A stretch of DNA of 6,167 bases from an uncultured Clostridia bacterium (GCA_947036475.1 CAMQRG010000123.1:1-6167); one strand, 5' to 3'; counted from the stretch's first letter, positions 1 to 6,120 are shown. The notes: generated by a model from the letters alone, not told the origin. Numbers and translations are program-made.

Positions 1-106
1 CCTTGCGCGTCGGGATTTCCCAGCGCGCCAGCATTTCGCTGCTCTCGGAAAACAATCCGATTTTTACTGTTGTCCCGCCGATGTCTATGCCAAAACAATA
101 TTTCAT
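1..106 (-). CDS. ROK-family sugar kinase (glucokinase-like), N-terminal fragment
   Basis: The 35 visible residues begin MKYCFGIDIGGTTVKIGLF. DIGGTTVK is the phosphate-1 ATP-binding motif of the ASKHA fold, in the form typical of ROK proteins (Repressor, ORF, Kinase). ROK kinases phosphorylate glucose or related sugars such as N-acetylmannosamine, fructose or allose with ATP in the cytoplasm. The lack of an N-terminal helix-turn-helix argues for a kinase rather than a ROK repressor. The ATG at 106 is preceded by GAGGAGGGA with suitable spacing. It overlaps the TGA of the upstream acetyltransferase gene as ATGA, so the two are probably translationally coupled. The gene leaves the window on the left, so substrate-specificity residues and the zinc-binding cysteine motif of glucokinase-type ROK proteins cannot be seen. 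ROK membership is quite safe; the sugar is not known. Confidence 0.85.
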   Translation of the reverse strand, partial: MKYCFGIDIGGTTVKIGLFSESSEMLARWEIPTRK

Positions 107-630
107 TGGCGTCCCTCCTCATAGTGATACACGATTCTGTGAATCAGTGTTTTGTAGCGTTCATACGTTGTTTCGTCGATGGCGGCAGGATTTGTCATCA
201 GCATCAGCGGCAGCATGTCCTGCCCCTTGCGCATGGGCGGCTGTAAATACGGGTAAGTGTTGTATACAAAATGATGCCGCTCGTAAAAACCGATGCGCCG
301 CCTTGTCATCTCATCCTCCGGCACTTCCACTTCCAGCACAGCAGGCCTGCCTGTTTCGGAAATCAGCCTGTCCAAAAGCTGCCCGCCAAAACCGCCGTTG
401 CGGCAGTCCTCCCGCACTGCGAAATGCTCGATATACAGGAAATCCTCAATTTCCCATACTGCGAACACAGCACGCATTTCGTTGTCCGCTGACACGCCGT
501 AAAGCCGGTAGCAGGGTTCCTTCAGGAGTGCTTTCTGCCGCTCCTTTTCCCGCAGTTCTGTGACGGGGAAAGCGGTTTCCAGCAGAGGGTAAACGGTGTC
601 AAATGTTTCTTCTGTTATTCTCTGGAACAT
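103..630 (-). CDS. GNAT-family N-acetyltransferase
   Basis: This is a 175-residue protein with the GCN5-related N-acetyltransferase fold, which transfers the acetyl group of acetyl-CoA to an amine. The beta4 strand and acetyl-CoA loop are visible as FLYIEHFAVREDCRNGGFGGQLLDRLI (about residues 63-89 in total, given here as FLYIEHFAVRED then CRNGGFGGQLLDRLI). RNGGFG matches the R/Q-x-x-G-x-G/A pyrophosphate-binding loop. VLEVEVPED and then RRIGFYERHHF follow, the usual beta5-alpha4 'GFYEKxGF' segment. The start at 630 is chosen because GGAGGAG lies 5 bases upstream; the open frame extends further to 708 but that stretch has no such site. The gene ends by a 4-base overlap with the ROK kinase gene, so they form one transcription unit. 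The substrate cannot be deduced; homologues act on small molecules, peptides or protein N-termini. Confidence 0.88.
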   Translation of the reverse strand: MFQRITEETFDTVYPLLETAFPVTELREKERQKALLKEPCYRLYGVSADNEMRAVFAVWEIEDFLYIEHFAVREDCRNGGFGGQLLDRLISETGRPAVLEVEVPEDEMTRRRIGFYERHHFVYNTYPYLQPPMRKGQDMLPLMLMTNPAAIDETTYERYKTLIHRIVYHYEEGRQ

Positions 631-650
631 GATATCTCCTCCATCTTCAC

Positions 651-679
651 AGAATACTATAAACCGCGGAAAAAGGCAA
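651..679 (-). promoter_or_regulatory. Candidate sigma-A promoter for the GNAT-ROK unit
   Basis: Reading the minus strand, TTGCCT (679-674) is followed by a 17-base spacer and TATTCT (656-651). Each box matches the sigma-70/sigma-A consensus at 4 of 6 positions. Transcription would start about 14 bases before the start codon, just ahead of the GGAGGAG site. A perfect TATAAT (721-716) lies further upstream but has no good -35 box at 16-18 bases. Either could be chance in this AT-rich stretch. Confidence 0.3.
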
Positions 680-754
680 GCCTGCCCTGTTAAAAAGGTG
701 TGTCCCAACGCGCATATTATAAATATTGTAAATAGGATTTTTTTATTTTGTTCC

Positions 755-884
755 CCATCGCACGAAATGCGATGGCAATCGGGGTCAAGGGGACTGAGTC
801 CCCTGCGGGAGGTTGAGGGCGCTGAGCCTCCGGTGGAGGCTCGTTCAGCGCCGACCGGAACGGAGTGCAGACCGGCGCCCTCAA
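755..884. repeat. Composite palindromic intergenic element (three hairpin units)
   Basis: The region between the GNAT and feoB genes holds three perfect or near-perfect inverted repeats. (1) CCATCGCA (755-762) pairs with TGCGATGG (768-775) around a 5-base loop. (2) AGGGGACT (788-795) pairs with AGTCCCCT (797-804) around one base. (3) A nested structure has outer arms TTGAGGGCGC (813-822) and GCGCCCTCAA (875-884), inside them GGCGCTGA (818-825) and TCAGCGCC (845-852), and innermost GAGCCTCC (824-831) with GGAGGCTC (835-842) around GGT. A short direct repeat GACCGG also occurs near 853 and 870. The density of structure and the lack of a credible gene suggest a dispersed, REP/MITE-like intergenic repeat, whose copy number cannot be judged here. 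No U-run follows any hairpin in the feo direction, so it does not look like a standard terminator. Confidence 0.6.
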
Positions 885-929
885 GGTTTTGGGACTATCC
901 ATAAACTCTGCAAATGGGACACTCCCCCG

Positions 930-2831
930 CTAAAACTTTGATGCAACCTGATATACCGCGAAAGCAGCGCTCCATGCAGTCAGGAGCCATGCGGCAGGCG
1001 CGCAGAGCCGCCATTTTCGGGAGGGTTCTTCGCTCCAGTAAACGGACAGAGCCGCAGTACAGGGCGGGTAAAGCAGGTAGAATACAAGGAACGAAAGCGC
1101 GGAGGCAGGCGTAAACAGCCCTTCCAGGCCGCCCAGCGTTCCCAATGCCGAAACAGCCGCTTCCTTTGCCAGAAGTCCGGAAAGCAGGGCGGCAGCGGCT
1201 TTCCAGCTCTCCCCATCGCCGCCAAAGCCCAGCGGGGTGAAAAAGGGCGCAAGGAGTTTTCCGCCGCATTCCAGTACGCTGCCCTGCCCGTCGGCAGGCA
1301 TAAAATCCGGCGTGACGCGGGAAAGAAGCCAAACCGCTGCCGAAGCCGCCAGTATGACGGTTGCCGCCTTATTCAGATAATCACCGCAGCGGCGGCCCAG
1401 ACTGCGCCGGAGATTGCGCCAGCGCGGCAGGCGGTATGCTGGAATTTCCATGACAAACGGCTGGCTGTCCCTCTTTCCTGTTATTTTGTGCAGGAACAGC
1501 CCTGCGCATACTGCCGTCAGCACGCCGGAGGCATACAGTCCGGCAATGACCCAGTCCGCACGATGAGGGAAGAACGCCGCCGCCAGCAGAGCGTAGAGCG
1601 GGAGTTTTGCTCCGCAGGAAAAAAACGGAATCAGAAACCGCGCAATTTTTCGGGAACGTTCCGTTTCCAGCGTCCGCACGCTCAGAAGCGCGGGAACGGA
1701 ACAGCCGAAGCCCGTCAGGGCAGGCAGAAGCGCGCGTCCGGTCAGCCCCAGACGGCGCAGCGGCGCGTCCAGCAGAAATGCCGCGCGCGCCATACAGCCG
1801 CTGTCCTCCAAAAGTTCCATGCAGAAAAACAGGCATAGTATCTGCGGCAGAAAGGAGAGCGCAGTGCCAATACCGCCGAAAATACCTTCGGAAAGGAAAT
1901 CCCTGAAAAAACATGGCTCCATGCGGCTGAAAAGCAGAGCCGAAAGCATTTCCAGTCCCCGTTCGGCACTGCGGTGCAGAAAAACGCCCGGTGACGGCAC
2001 GCCGCTGCCGAACAGGGACGCACCAAAAGTCACATGGAACACCAGAAGCATCAGCATAAAAAAGAGCGGAATTCCCCAGACGGGGCTGAGGAACAGCCTG
2101 TCCAAAGCGGGCGGCGCAGGCTGTCCCTCGGGTATATGTATGGCTTTTTTTACACAGGCATCAATGAAGGCATAACGTCTCTCCGCAAACAGGGCCGCGT
2201 ATGTTCCGTTTTCCGTATCATTTTCCAGAGTATCCACTGCGCGGAACAGGCTGTGTCGTTCTCCCTGCCGTTCCAGTTCCGCCGCGCGTTCCCGCAGACA
2301 TTGCGGCAGAGCCTCCCTGCTCCACGCGATTCTCCCTGTTCTGCTTTCCCGCATGGCTTGTCCTGCCGCTTGAAGCAGTTCCTCCGTCCCTTTGCCCGTC
2401 AGCGCGGAAACGCCCAGAACGGGTATCCCCAGCAGTCTGGAAAGGGCAGGCTTATCAATGGAAATCCCCTGCTTTGCCGCGATATCCTCCATATTCCAGA
2501 CCAGCAGGACGGGAATATCCAGTTCCAGTAATTGCAGCGTCAGATAGAGACTGCGCTCGGGCGTTGACGCGTCCGCGAGGTTGACGATTAAATCGGGCGT
2601 TTCCTCCAGCAGAAAACGGCGTGTTACCTGTTCTTCCGGCGTGAAGGGCGAGAGGGCGTAAACGCCAGGCAGGTCTATCCAGCGCAGACCTTCCTCGCCG
2701 CCGCTGAAGCCCTCCTTCCGTTCCACAGTTATACCCGGCCAGTTGCCGACTGCTGCATCGCTGCCCGTCAGAAGGTTGAATAATGCGGATTTCCCGCAGT
2801 TCGGGTTACCCGCTAGTGCTATGGTTTTCAT
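930..2831 (-). CDS. feoB: Ferrous iron transport protein B
   Basis: FeoB is the cytoplasmic-membrane Fe(II) permease with an N-terminal G-protein domain. In this 633-residue protein the G motifs are all present: G1 GNPNCGKS (8-15), G2 threonine in GNWPGIT (T35), G3 DLPG (53-56), G4 NMED (113-116; FeoB normally has NMxD rather than NKxD) and G5 SAL (142-144). A helical GDI-like spacer follows to about residue 240, then the membrane part with two Gate repeats. Their cysteine signatures GFGCSVP (374-380) and FFSCGAKLP (403-411) are intact, as is the SGCMARAAFLLD helix (about 344-355). The length is at the short end of the family and no C-terminal FeoC-like extension is seen. The ATG at 2831 places the G1 motif at the correct distance from the N-terminus; the open frame extends upstream to 3005 but there it overlaps feoA. 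A GGGGG stretch lies 7 bases before the start, and the start lies 26 bp inside feoA, so translation is probably coupled. Confidence 0.97.
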   Translation of the reverse strand: MKTIALAGNPNCGKSALFNLLTGSDAAVGNWPGITVERKEGFSGGEEGLRWIDLPGVYALSPFTPEEQVTRRFLLEETPDLIVNLADASTPERSLYLTLQLLELDIPVLLVWNMEDIAAKQGISIDKPALSRLLGIPVLGVSALTGKGTEELLQAAGQAMRESRTGRIAWSREALPQCLRERAAELERQGERHSLFRAVDTLENDTENGTYAALFAERRYAFIDACVKKAIHIPEGQPAPPALDRLFLSPVWGIPLFFMLMLLVFHVTFGASLFGSGVPSPGVFLHRSAERGLEMLSALLFSRMEPCFFRDFLSEGIFGGIGTALSFLPQILCLFFCMELLEDSGCMARAAFLLDAPLRRLGLTGRALLPALTGFGCSVPALLSVRTLETERSRKIARFLIPFFSCGAKLPLYALLAAAFFPHRADWVIAGLYASGVLTAVCAGLFLHKITGKRDSQPFVMEIPAYRLPRWRNLRRSLGRRCGDYLNKAATVILAASAAVWLLSRVTPDFMPADGQGSVLECGGKLLAPFFTPLGFGGDGESWKAAAALLSGLLAKEAAVSALGTLGGLEGLFTPASALSFLVFYLLYPPCTAALSVYWSEEPSRKWRLCAPAAWLLTAWSAAFAVYQVASKF

Positions 2832-3066
2832 CCTTATCCCCCGTTTCCACAAATATCCTTTCGCCCTCAGCACGCCGCAGTGCAATACGGAATCCGCGCA
2901 GTGATACCAGCATCGGACTGCTAAAGGGCGAGAGCCTTTCACAATATAATTCCGTTCCCGGAACAAAGCCCAGCGCGAAGAGTCTGCGGCTGAGTGCGCC
3001 GTCACCCTCTGTCCGCAGAACTATGGCGCGGCTGTCCGGACGGAGTTCGCTTAATCTTGTCCGCAT
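2806..3066 (-). CDS. feoA: Ferrous iron transport protein A
   Basis: This is an 86-residue, SH3-like cytoplasmic protein of the FeoA family, thought to bind FeoB and modulate its GTPase or transport activity. The family signature runs through the centre: LSRRLFALGFVPGTEL (residues 25-40), then a hydrophobic strand with SPF, and GFRIALRRAEGERIFV near the end, matching the usual 'LxxMGFxPGtxI ... G..iaLRrxEAxxI.V' pattern. The ATG at 3066 has GGAAGGG upstream at about 7 bases. Its last 26 bp overlap feoB in another frame. The C-terminal tail after the SH3 core (GDKDENHSTSG) is a short hydrophilic extension. It is the first gene of the feo operon, transcribed divergently from the protease gene. 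Confidence 0.95.
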   Translation of the reverse strand: MRTRLSELRPDSRAIVLRTEGDGALSRRLFALGFVPGTELYCERLSPFSSPMLVSLRGFRIALRRAEGERIFVETGDKDENHSTSG

Positions 3067-3098
3067 TTGCCATCCCTTCCATATATATGCGCATTAAG

Positions 3099-3116
3099 AA
3101 AGTTTTAAGAAACTTT
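3099..3116. promoter_or_regulatory. Candidate operator: inverted repeat between feoA and the protease gene
   Basis: AAAGTTT (3099-3105) and AAACTTT (3110-3116) form a perfect 7-bp inverted repeat around TAAG. The same stretch contains TTAAGAAA twice (3094-3101 and 3105-3112), 11 bp apart. It lies 33 bp upstream of the feoA start and just upstream of the protease promoter, so a bound protein could affect both units. It does not match the Fur, PerR or DtxR consensus as I know them. That it regulates iron uptake is only inference from position. Confidence 0.3.
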
Positions 3117-3138
3117 TCGGGCGGAATGCCGCCGGATA

Positions 3139-3147
3139 TGATATACT
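3139..3147 (+). promoter_or_regulatory. Extended -10 promoter for the protease-Nim unit
   Basis: TGATATACT gives TG, one base, then TATACT (5 of 6 to TATAAT), an extended -10 element. The -35 region is poor, as is common with extended -10 promoters. A small inverted repeat, GGCGG (3120-3124) and CCGCC (3129-3133), sits just upstream. The predicted transcription start, near 3154, leaves a leader of about 40 bases. On the opposite strand a weak TTGTGT (3164-3159) and TATCAT (3143-3138) pair with only 15 bases between them might serve feoA, but is not convincing. Confidence 0.5.
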
Positions 3148-3176
3148 GAGAAACAGATACACAAGGCAGAACATAA

Positions 3177-3182
3177 AAAGGA
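3177..3182 (+). promoter_or_regulatory. Ribosome binding site that points to the ATC start at 3192
   Basis: AAAGGA is the only good Shine-Dalgarno match before the protease reading frame, which is open from a stop at 3174. Nine bases separate it from ATC at 3192. The GTG at 3184 is in the wrong frame and too close. The next conventional in-frame start codon, TTG at 3231, lies 48 bases away with no Shine-Dalgarno sequence and would cut off most of the signal peptide. Confidence 0.55.
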
Positions 3183-3191
3183 CGTGATTTT

Positions 3192-4454
3192 ATCAAACGG
3201 ACATTACAGGGAATATCCCTTTTTACAGCATTGCTCGCGCTTTCGGCGCAGCCTGCGTTTGCTGCGGTGAATGTTACGCTGGACGGCGTACCGCTGGCGT
3301 TTGAAGCCGCGCCGGTGATAGAAAACGGGCGGGTGATGGCGCCAATGCGCGGCATTTTGCAGCCTCTGGATTATACGGTGCAGTGGAACGAGGAGGAACA
3401 GACTGTTCTGGCAGAAAAAGACGGTGTTTCCATTTCTCTGCCGCTTGGCAGGGATACGGCAGTCGTGAACGGCAGCGCTGTGCCGCTTGATGCACCTGCG
3501 CGCATCATACAGGAACGGACGTTTGTCCCTCTGCGTTTTCTGGCGGAGCACAGCGGCGCACAGGTGCTTTGGGACGGAAGTACGGAAACGGTTTCCATAC
3601 GTTCCGCAGCAGACGCCGTTGACCCGACAGAGCGTATGAAAGAATCGGCCGTATATATCCAGACAAACAAAATGCAGGGCAGCGGCATTGTGCTGTCTGC
3701 GGACGGGCTGATTGCCACGAATTTCCATGTGCTGGAAAACGCATCGACTGCGCAGTTTGTATTCAACGATGGTTCGATTTATCAGGGGGAGGCAGTTGTC
3801 GTGGGGCTTTCTCCGCAGGAAGATATTGCGCTGGTGCGTATCGGCAGGACGGGGCTGACGCCTGCTGTGCCTGTTACCAGTGTGCAGCAGGGAGAAGCGG
3901 TGTTTGCAGTCGGCTCTCCGAATGGCAAAAGAAACACCGTAACTTCCGGCGTGGCAGAAGGGTTTGACAGGGACGTGATTTCGGCTACGGCTGTGATTGA
4001 GCATGGTAGCAGCGGAGGAGGATTGTTTAACACCTCCGGCGGCCTGATAGGCATGACTTCGTTTTTCGGAGAAGGGAAGTATTTTTCTGTTCCCATTGCG
4101 CGGGTGCTGGCAGTTCCGCAGAATCTGTCTGTTCCGCTGGGCGAAATGAAAACGTATGACTATACGCCGGACGCGCCGCAGAACCTGCGCTGCGAATTGG
4201 ACGATAACGGTTATGTGAATGTTTCCTGGTCGCCGGTATATGGTGCGGAGTATTATACGGTTTTTGGCGCCGCCACGCCGGACGGCCCGTTCCGCCCGCT
4301 GAAAAATAATACGCTTGAGGGCGAAAAATGGTACTGGGGATTCCCGCAGGCGTTCGGGGTTTCTTCCAGGCAGGGGCAGGCCCTGTATATCAAGGTTTCC
4401 GCCGTTGTAAACGGGAAAGAAACGCCGGAGAGTGAAATCCTGAAAGTAAGCTGA
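3192..4454 (+). CDS. Secreted trypsin-like (HtrA/S1C-type) serine protease with CuAO-N and FN3-like domains; apparent ATC start
   Basis: Read from ATC at 3192 the product has 420 residues and opens with KRTLQGISLFTALLALSAQ then PAFA, a complete Sec signal peptide with likely cleavage after AFA (24/25). Residues about 26-138 match the copper amine oxidase N-terminal-like domain, including FVPLRFLAEHSGAQVLWDG; in Clostridia this domain is a wall or stalk module, not an oxidase. Residues about 150-305 are a chymotrypsin-fold protease resembling HtrA/DegP. The triad is His179 in TNFHVLENA, Asp211 in EDIALVRI and Ser274 in HGSSGGGLFN. There is no PDZ domain; instead residues about 325-420 look like a fibronectin type III domain (PDAPQNLRCELDDNG, VNVSWSPVYGAEYYTVF). 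It probably acts outside the membrane in protein quality control or processing. No membrane anchor, sortase motif or SLH repeat is seen. The downstream Nim-like gene follows after 23 bp. The conservative alternative start is TTG at 3231 (407 residues), which loses the basic part of the signal peptide. A sequencing or mutation change of ATG to ATC is also possible. Confidence 0.85.
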   Translation: MKRTLQGISLFTALLALSAQPAFAAVNVTLDGVPLAFEAAPVIENGRVMAPMRGILQPLDYTVQWNEEEQTVLAEKDGVSISLPLGRDTAVVNGSAVPLDAPARIIQERTFVPLRFLAEHSGAQVLWDGSTETVSIRSAADAVDPTERMKESAVYIQTNKMQGSGIVLSADGLIATNFHVLENASTAQFVFNDGSIYQGEAVVVGLSPQEDIALVRIGRTGLTPAVPVTSVQQGEAVFAVGSPNGKRNTVTSGVAEGFDRDVISATAVIEHGSSGGGLFNTSGGLIGMTSFFGEGKYFSVPIARVLAVPQNLSVPLGEMKTYDYTPDAPQNLRCELDDNGYVNVSWSPVYGAEYYTVFGAATPDGPFRPLKNNTLEGEKWYWGFPQAFGVSSRQGQALYIKVSAVVNGKETPESEILKVS

Positions 4455-4464
4455 AAAATGGTTT

Positions 4465-4470
4465 GGAGGT
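4465..4470 (+). promoter_or_regulatory. Ribosome binding site fixing the Nim-like start
   Basis: GGAGGT lies 7 bases before the ATG at 4478. An in-frame TTG at 4463 overlaps this site and so is unlikely to be the start. Confidence 0.75.
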
Positions 4471-4477
4471 GCGGGAA

Positions 4478-4978
4478 ATGTTTCGGGAAATGAGGAGGAA
4501 AAAGCAGCAGCTGAGTGCGGAAGAATGCAAGGAGATACTGCGCCGGGGAACTTCCGGCGTGCTGGCGGCAGAGGGGGACAGCGGCTTTCCCTATGCTGTG
4601 CCGCTCAGCTATGTTTATGAAAAAGGGAGACTTTATTTCCACTGCGCGAAGGCGGGGCATAAACTGGACGCTGTGCGGAGGAATGCAAAGGTTTCCTTTT
4701 GCGTGATTGACAAAGATACTGTCATACCGGAGGAATATACCATCTATTTCCGCAGCGTTATCGTTTTCGGGGAAATGCGCATTTTGGAAGATGAAGCGGA
4801 AAAATGGGACGCAATGGAGCGGCTTTCCCTGAAATATGCACCGGAGGATAGTCCGGAAAACCGCCGCAGGGCAATCGAAAAGGACTGGGCCCCGCTTTGC
4901 GTTCTGGAACTTGCCATTGCGCATATGAGCGGCAAAGAGGCGATTGAGCTGGTGCGGGAAAAGAAAAAGAAGCAGTAA
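4478..4978 (+). CDS. Nim-like / pyridoxamine 5'-phosphate oxidase-family flavoprotein
   Basis: The 166-residue product is a split-barrel FMN-binding protein of the pyridoxamine-phosphate-oxidase superfamily, in the group that includes the Nim (5-nitroimidazole reductase/resistance) proteins. The clearest signature is GFPYAVPLSYVYEKGRLYFHCAKAG-HKLD (residues 36-64; two histidines at 55 and 61), followed by NAKVSFCVIDKD and YTIYFRSVIVFGEMRIL, which correspond to the flavin-binding barrel strands. Length is normal for the family. Such proteins are cytoplasmic and probably dimeric. Some reduce nitroimidazoles to amines, but most chromosomal members in Clostridia have no known substrate, so drug resistance should not be assumed. 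The gene lies 23 bp after the protease gene with no terminator between, and is followed by a strong terminator, so it is the last gene of that unit. The C-terminus is lysine-rich (EKKKKQ). Confidence 0.88.
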   Translation: MFREMRRKKQQLSAEECKEILRRGTSGVLAAEGDSGFPYAVPLSYVYEKGRLYFHCAKAGHKLDAVRRNAKVSFCVIDKDTVIPEEYTIYFRSVIVFGEMRILEDEAEKWDAMERLSLKYAPEDSPENRRRAIEKDWAPLCVLELAIAHMSGKEAIELVREKKKKQ

Positions 4979-5010
4979 ACTGCCAATAGAATATGACTTG
5001 TCTTACAACC

Positions 5011-5074
5011 GAGGGCGTAAATTGTATTATTTCAAAAACATGATGGGATTTTACTTTACGCGCCCTCTTTTTTT
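5011..5074 (+). terminator. Intrinsic terminator of the protease-Nim unit
   Basis: GAGGGCG (5011-5017) pairs with CGCCCTC (5061-5067), and the stem continues as TAAA (5018-5021) with TTTA (5055-5058) past a two-base CG bulge. Seven T residues follow at once (5068-5074). The loop is long (about 33 bases) and AT-rich. On the other strand no T-run follows, so it works in one direction only. It stands 32 bp after the Nim-like stop codon. Confidence 0.85.
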
Positions 5075-5075
5075 G

Positions 5076-5084
5076 TGCTAAAAT
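5076..5084 (+). promoter_or_regulatory. Extended -10 promoter for the CoA-transferase gene
   Basis: TG, C, TAAAAT forms an extended -10 element (TAAAAT matches 5 of 6). A partial -35, TTTACG (5055-5060), lies 18 bases upstream inside the right arm of the terminator stem. The start point would be near 5091, giving a leader of about 77 bases. Confidence 0.5.
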
Positions 5085-5109
5085 ACAGAGAGGAGTTGGT
5101 ACTCTGTAT
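5083..5109. promoter_or_regulatory. Candidate operator or leader hairpin at the CoA-transferase promoter
   Basis: ATACAGAG (5083-5090) and CTCTGTAT (5102-5109) form a perfect 8-bp inverted repeat with an 11-base centre. It overlaps the end of the -10 box and the predicted transcription start, a typical place for a repressor site. It does not resemble the Rex or CodY consensus as I know them. The remaining leader up to 5155 shows no other structure that I can support. Confidence 0.35.
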
Positions 5110-5167
5110 ACATAAGCGGTATTTCAGACAAATCTCTGCGGCTTTAGGAAAAGGAAAGGTGAGAGCG

Positions 5168-6120
5168 ATGAACAAATTTCAGGAAATGTATCAGGCAAAG
5201 AAGAAAACGCCCGAAGAAGTGGCGATGTATGTAAAATCCGGCGATGTATGTGCCTGCCCGACCTGCTTGGAGGAGCCTACGGCGATTTGCGCAGCCGTTG
5301 CGGAACGTGCGCGCCGCGGCGAACTGACAGGCGTTGTGCACCATGCAACTTTGTCTGCAAAGGGCGGGGAATTTATGAATCCCGAACTGAAAGGGAAATA
5401 TGATTATGTTTCCTGGTTCACAGGCGGGGCTGGCCGGAAAGCGATACAGCAGGGTCATTATACCTATATTCCCAACAGTTACAGCACAATTCCCGGCTAC
5501 TGGCGTGAAATTCAGCCGCGTCTTGATGTTTTCTATGCGGAGGTTTCCCCGATGGATAAACATGGCTATTTCAGCTGCGGCATGTCCGGTGCGGAAGTTC
5601 CGGCAATGAAGAGCAAAGCGGCCATTATCCTGCTTGACGTAAATGATAAAATGCCCCGCGTAATGGGGAATAACTTTATACACATTTCCGAGGTCACCGC
5701 GCTCTGCGAATCCTCCAGAGAACTGCTGACGCTTGAGGCTGCGCCTTTGACAGAAGTGGACAAAAAAATCGGCCAGATGATTGCGGACGAAGTACCCAAC
5801 GGTGCAACGCTCCAGCTGGGCATCGGCGGCATTCCCAATGCGGTTGGCGTGCTGTTACAGGATAAGAGGGATTTGGGTATCCATACGGAAATGTTTACCG
5901 ACAGCATGGTTGACCTGATTACCTGTGGCGCGGTTACGAATATGAAGAAGCCCATTAACGTTGGCAAGACCATCGCCACGCTGGCATGGGGCACAAAGAA
6001 AATGTACGACTACATGGACGATAACCCCGCGTTTGAGATGCATCCGGTAGATTATACCAACGACCCGAACGTGATTGGGTTGCACGATAACTTTATTTCC
6101 GTAAACGCATGCGTAGAAAT
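5168..6120 (+). CDS. 4-hydroxybutyrate/acetate-type CoA-transferase, C-terminus missing
   Basis: The visible 317 codons encode a protein of the acetyl-CoA hydrolase/transferase family, closest in pattern to 4-hydroxybutyrate CoA-transferase and the butyryl-CoA:acetate-type enzymes. These move CoA between acyl-CoA and acetate or another acid in fermentation. The glycine-rich CoA-binding loop is LQLGIGGIPNAVG (residues 215-227). The catalytic glutamate is expected to be Glu241 in GIHTEMFTDSMVDL, near Glu238 of the Clostridium aminobutyricum enzyme, where it forms the glutamyl-CoA thioester. Other family segments are WFTGGAGRKAI (83-93) and YIPNSYSTIPGYW (100-112). A full enzyme has about 430-440 residues, so roughly 120 are missing. 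The frame ends because sequencing adapter begins at 6121; the last true residues, NACVE and a first I-type codon base pair, fit the family's '(N/S)A.E(V/I)DL.GQ' segment. The ATG at 5168 follows AAAGGTGAG; an in-frame GTG at 5159 is a less likely start. The substrate (butyryl-, 4-hydroxybutyryl- or other acyl-CoA) cannot be settled from this fragment. Confidence 0.9.

Noticed and set aside
738..775. Hairpin with adjacent T-run as terminator
   Set aside because: On the plus strand the T-rich stretch precedes the hairpin, and on the minus strand the hairpin is followed by A-rich sequence. Neither order gives an intrinsic terminator.
717..902. Small minus-strand ORF of 61 codons across the palindromic region
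   Set aside because: Its sequence is produced by the hairpin arms (proline-rich repeats of the palindromes), it lacks a ribosome binding site, and no family resemblance is seen. It is best explained as chance coding in a repeat.
2034..2531. Plus-strand ORFs inside feoB
   Set aside because: All are shadows of the feoB frame, which carries every G-protein and Gate motif.
3204..4004. Long minus-strand ORF of 266 codons opposite the protease gene
   Set aside because: It is rich in Arg, His, Cys and Pro, typical of an antisense shadow, and lies wholly opposite a gene with an intact catalytic triad.
4253..4924. Minus-strand ORF of 223 codons opposite the Nim-like gene
   Set aside because: The opposite strand carries conserved family motifs and a proper ribosome binding site; this frame crosses two real genes and has no recognisable domain.
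5011..5167. Riboswitch or T-box before the CoA-transferase
   Set aside because: The only strong structures are the terminator of the upstream unit, which precedes the predicted promoter, and a simple dyad. No T-box sequence or known aptamer core is visible.
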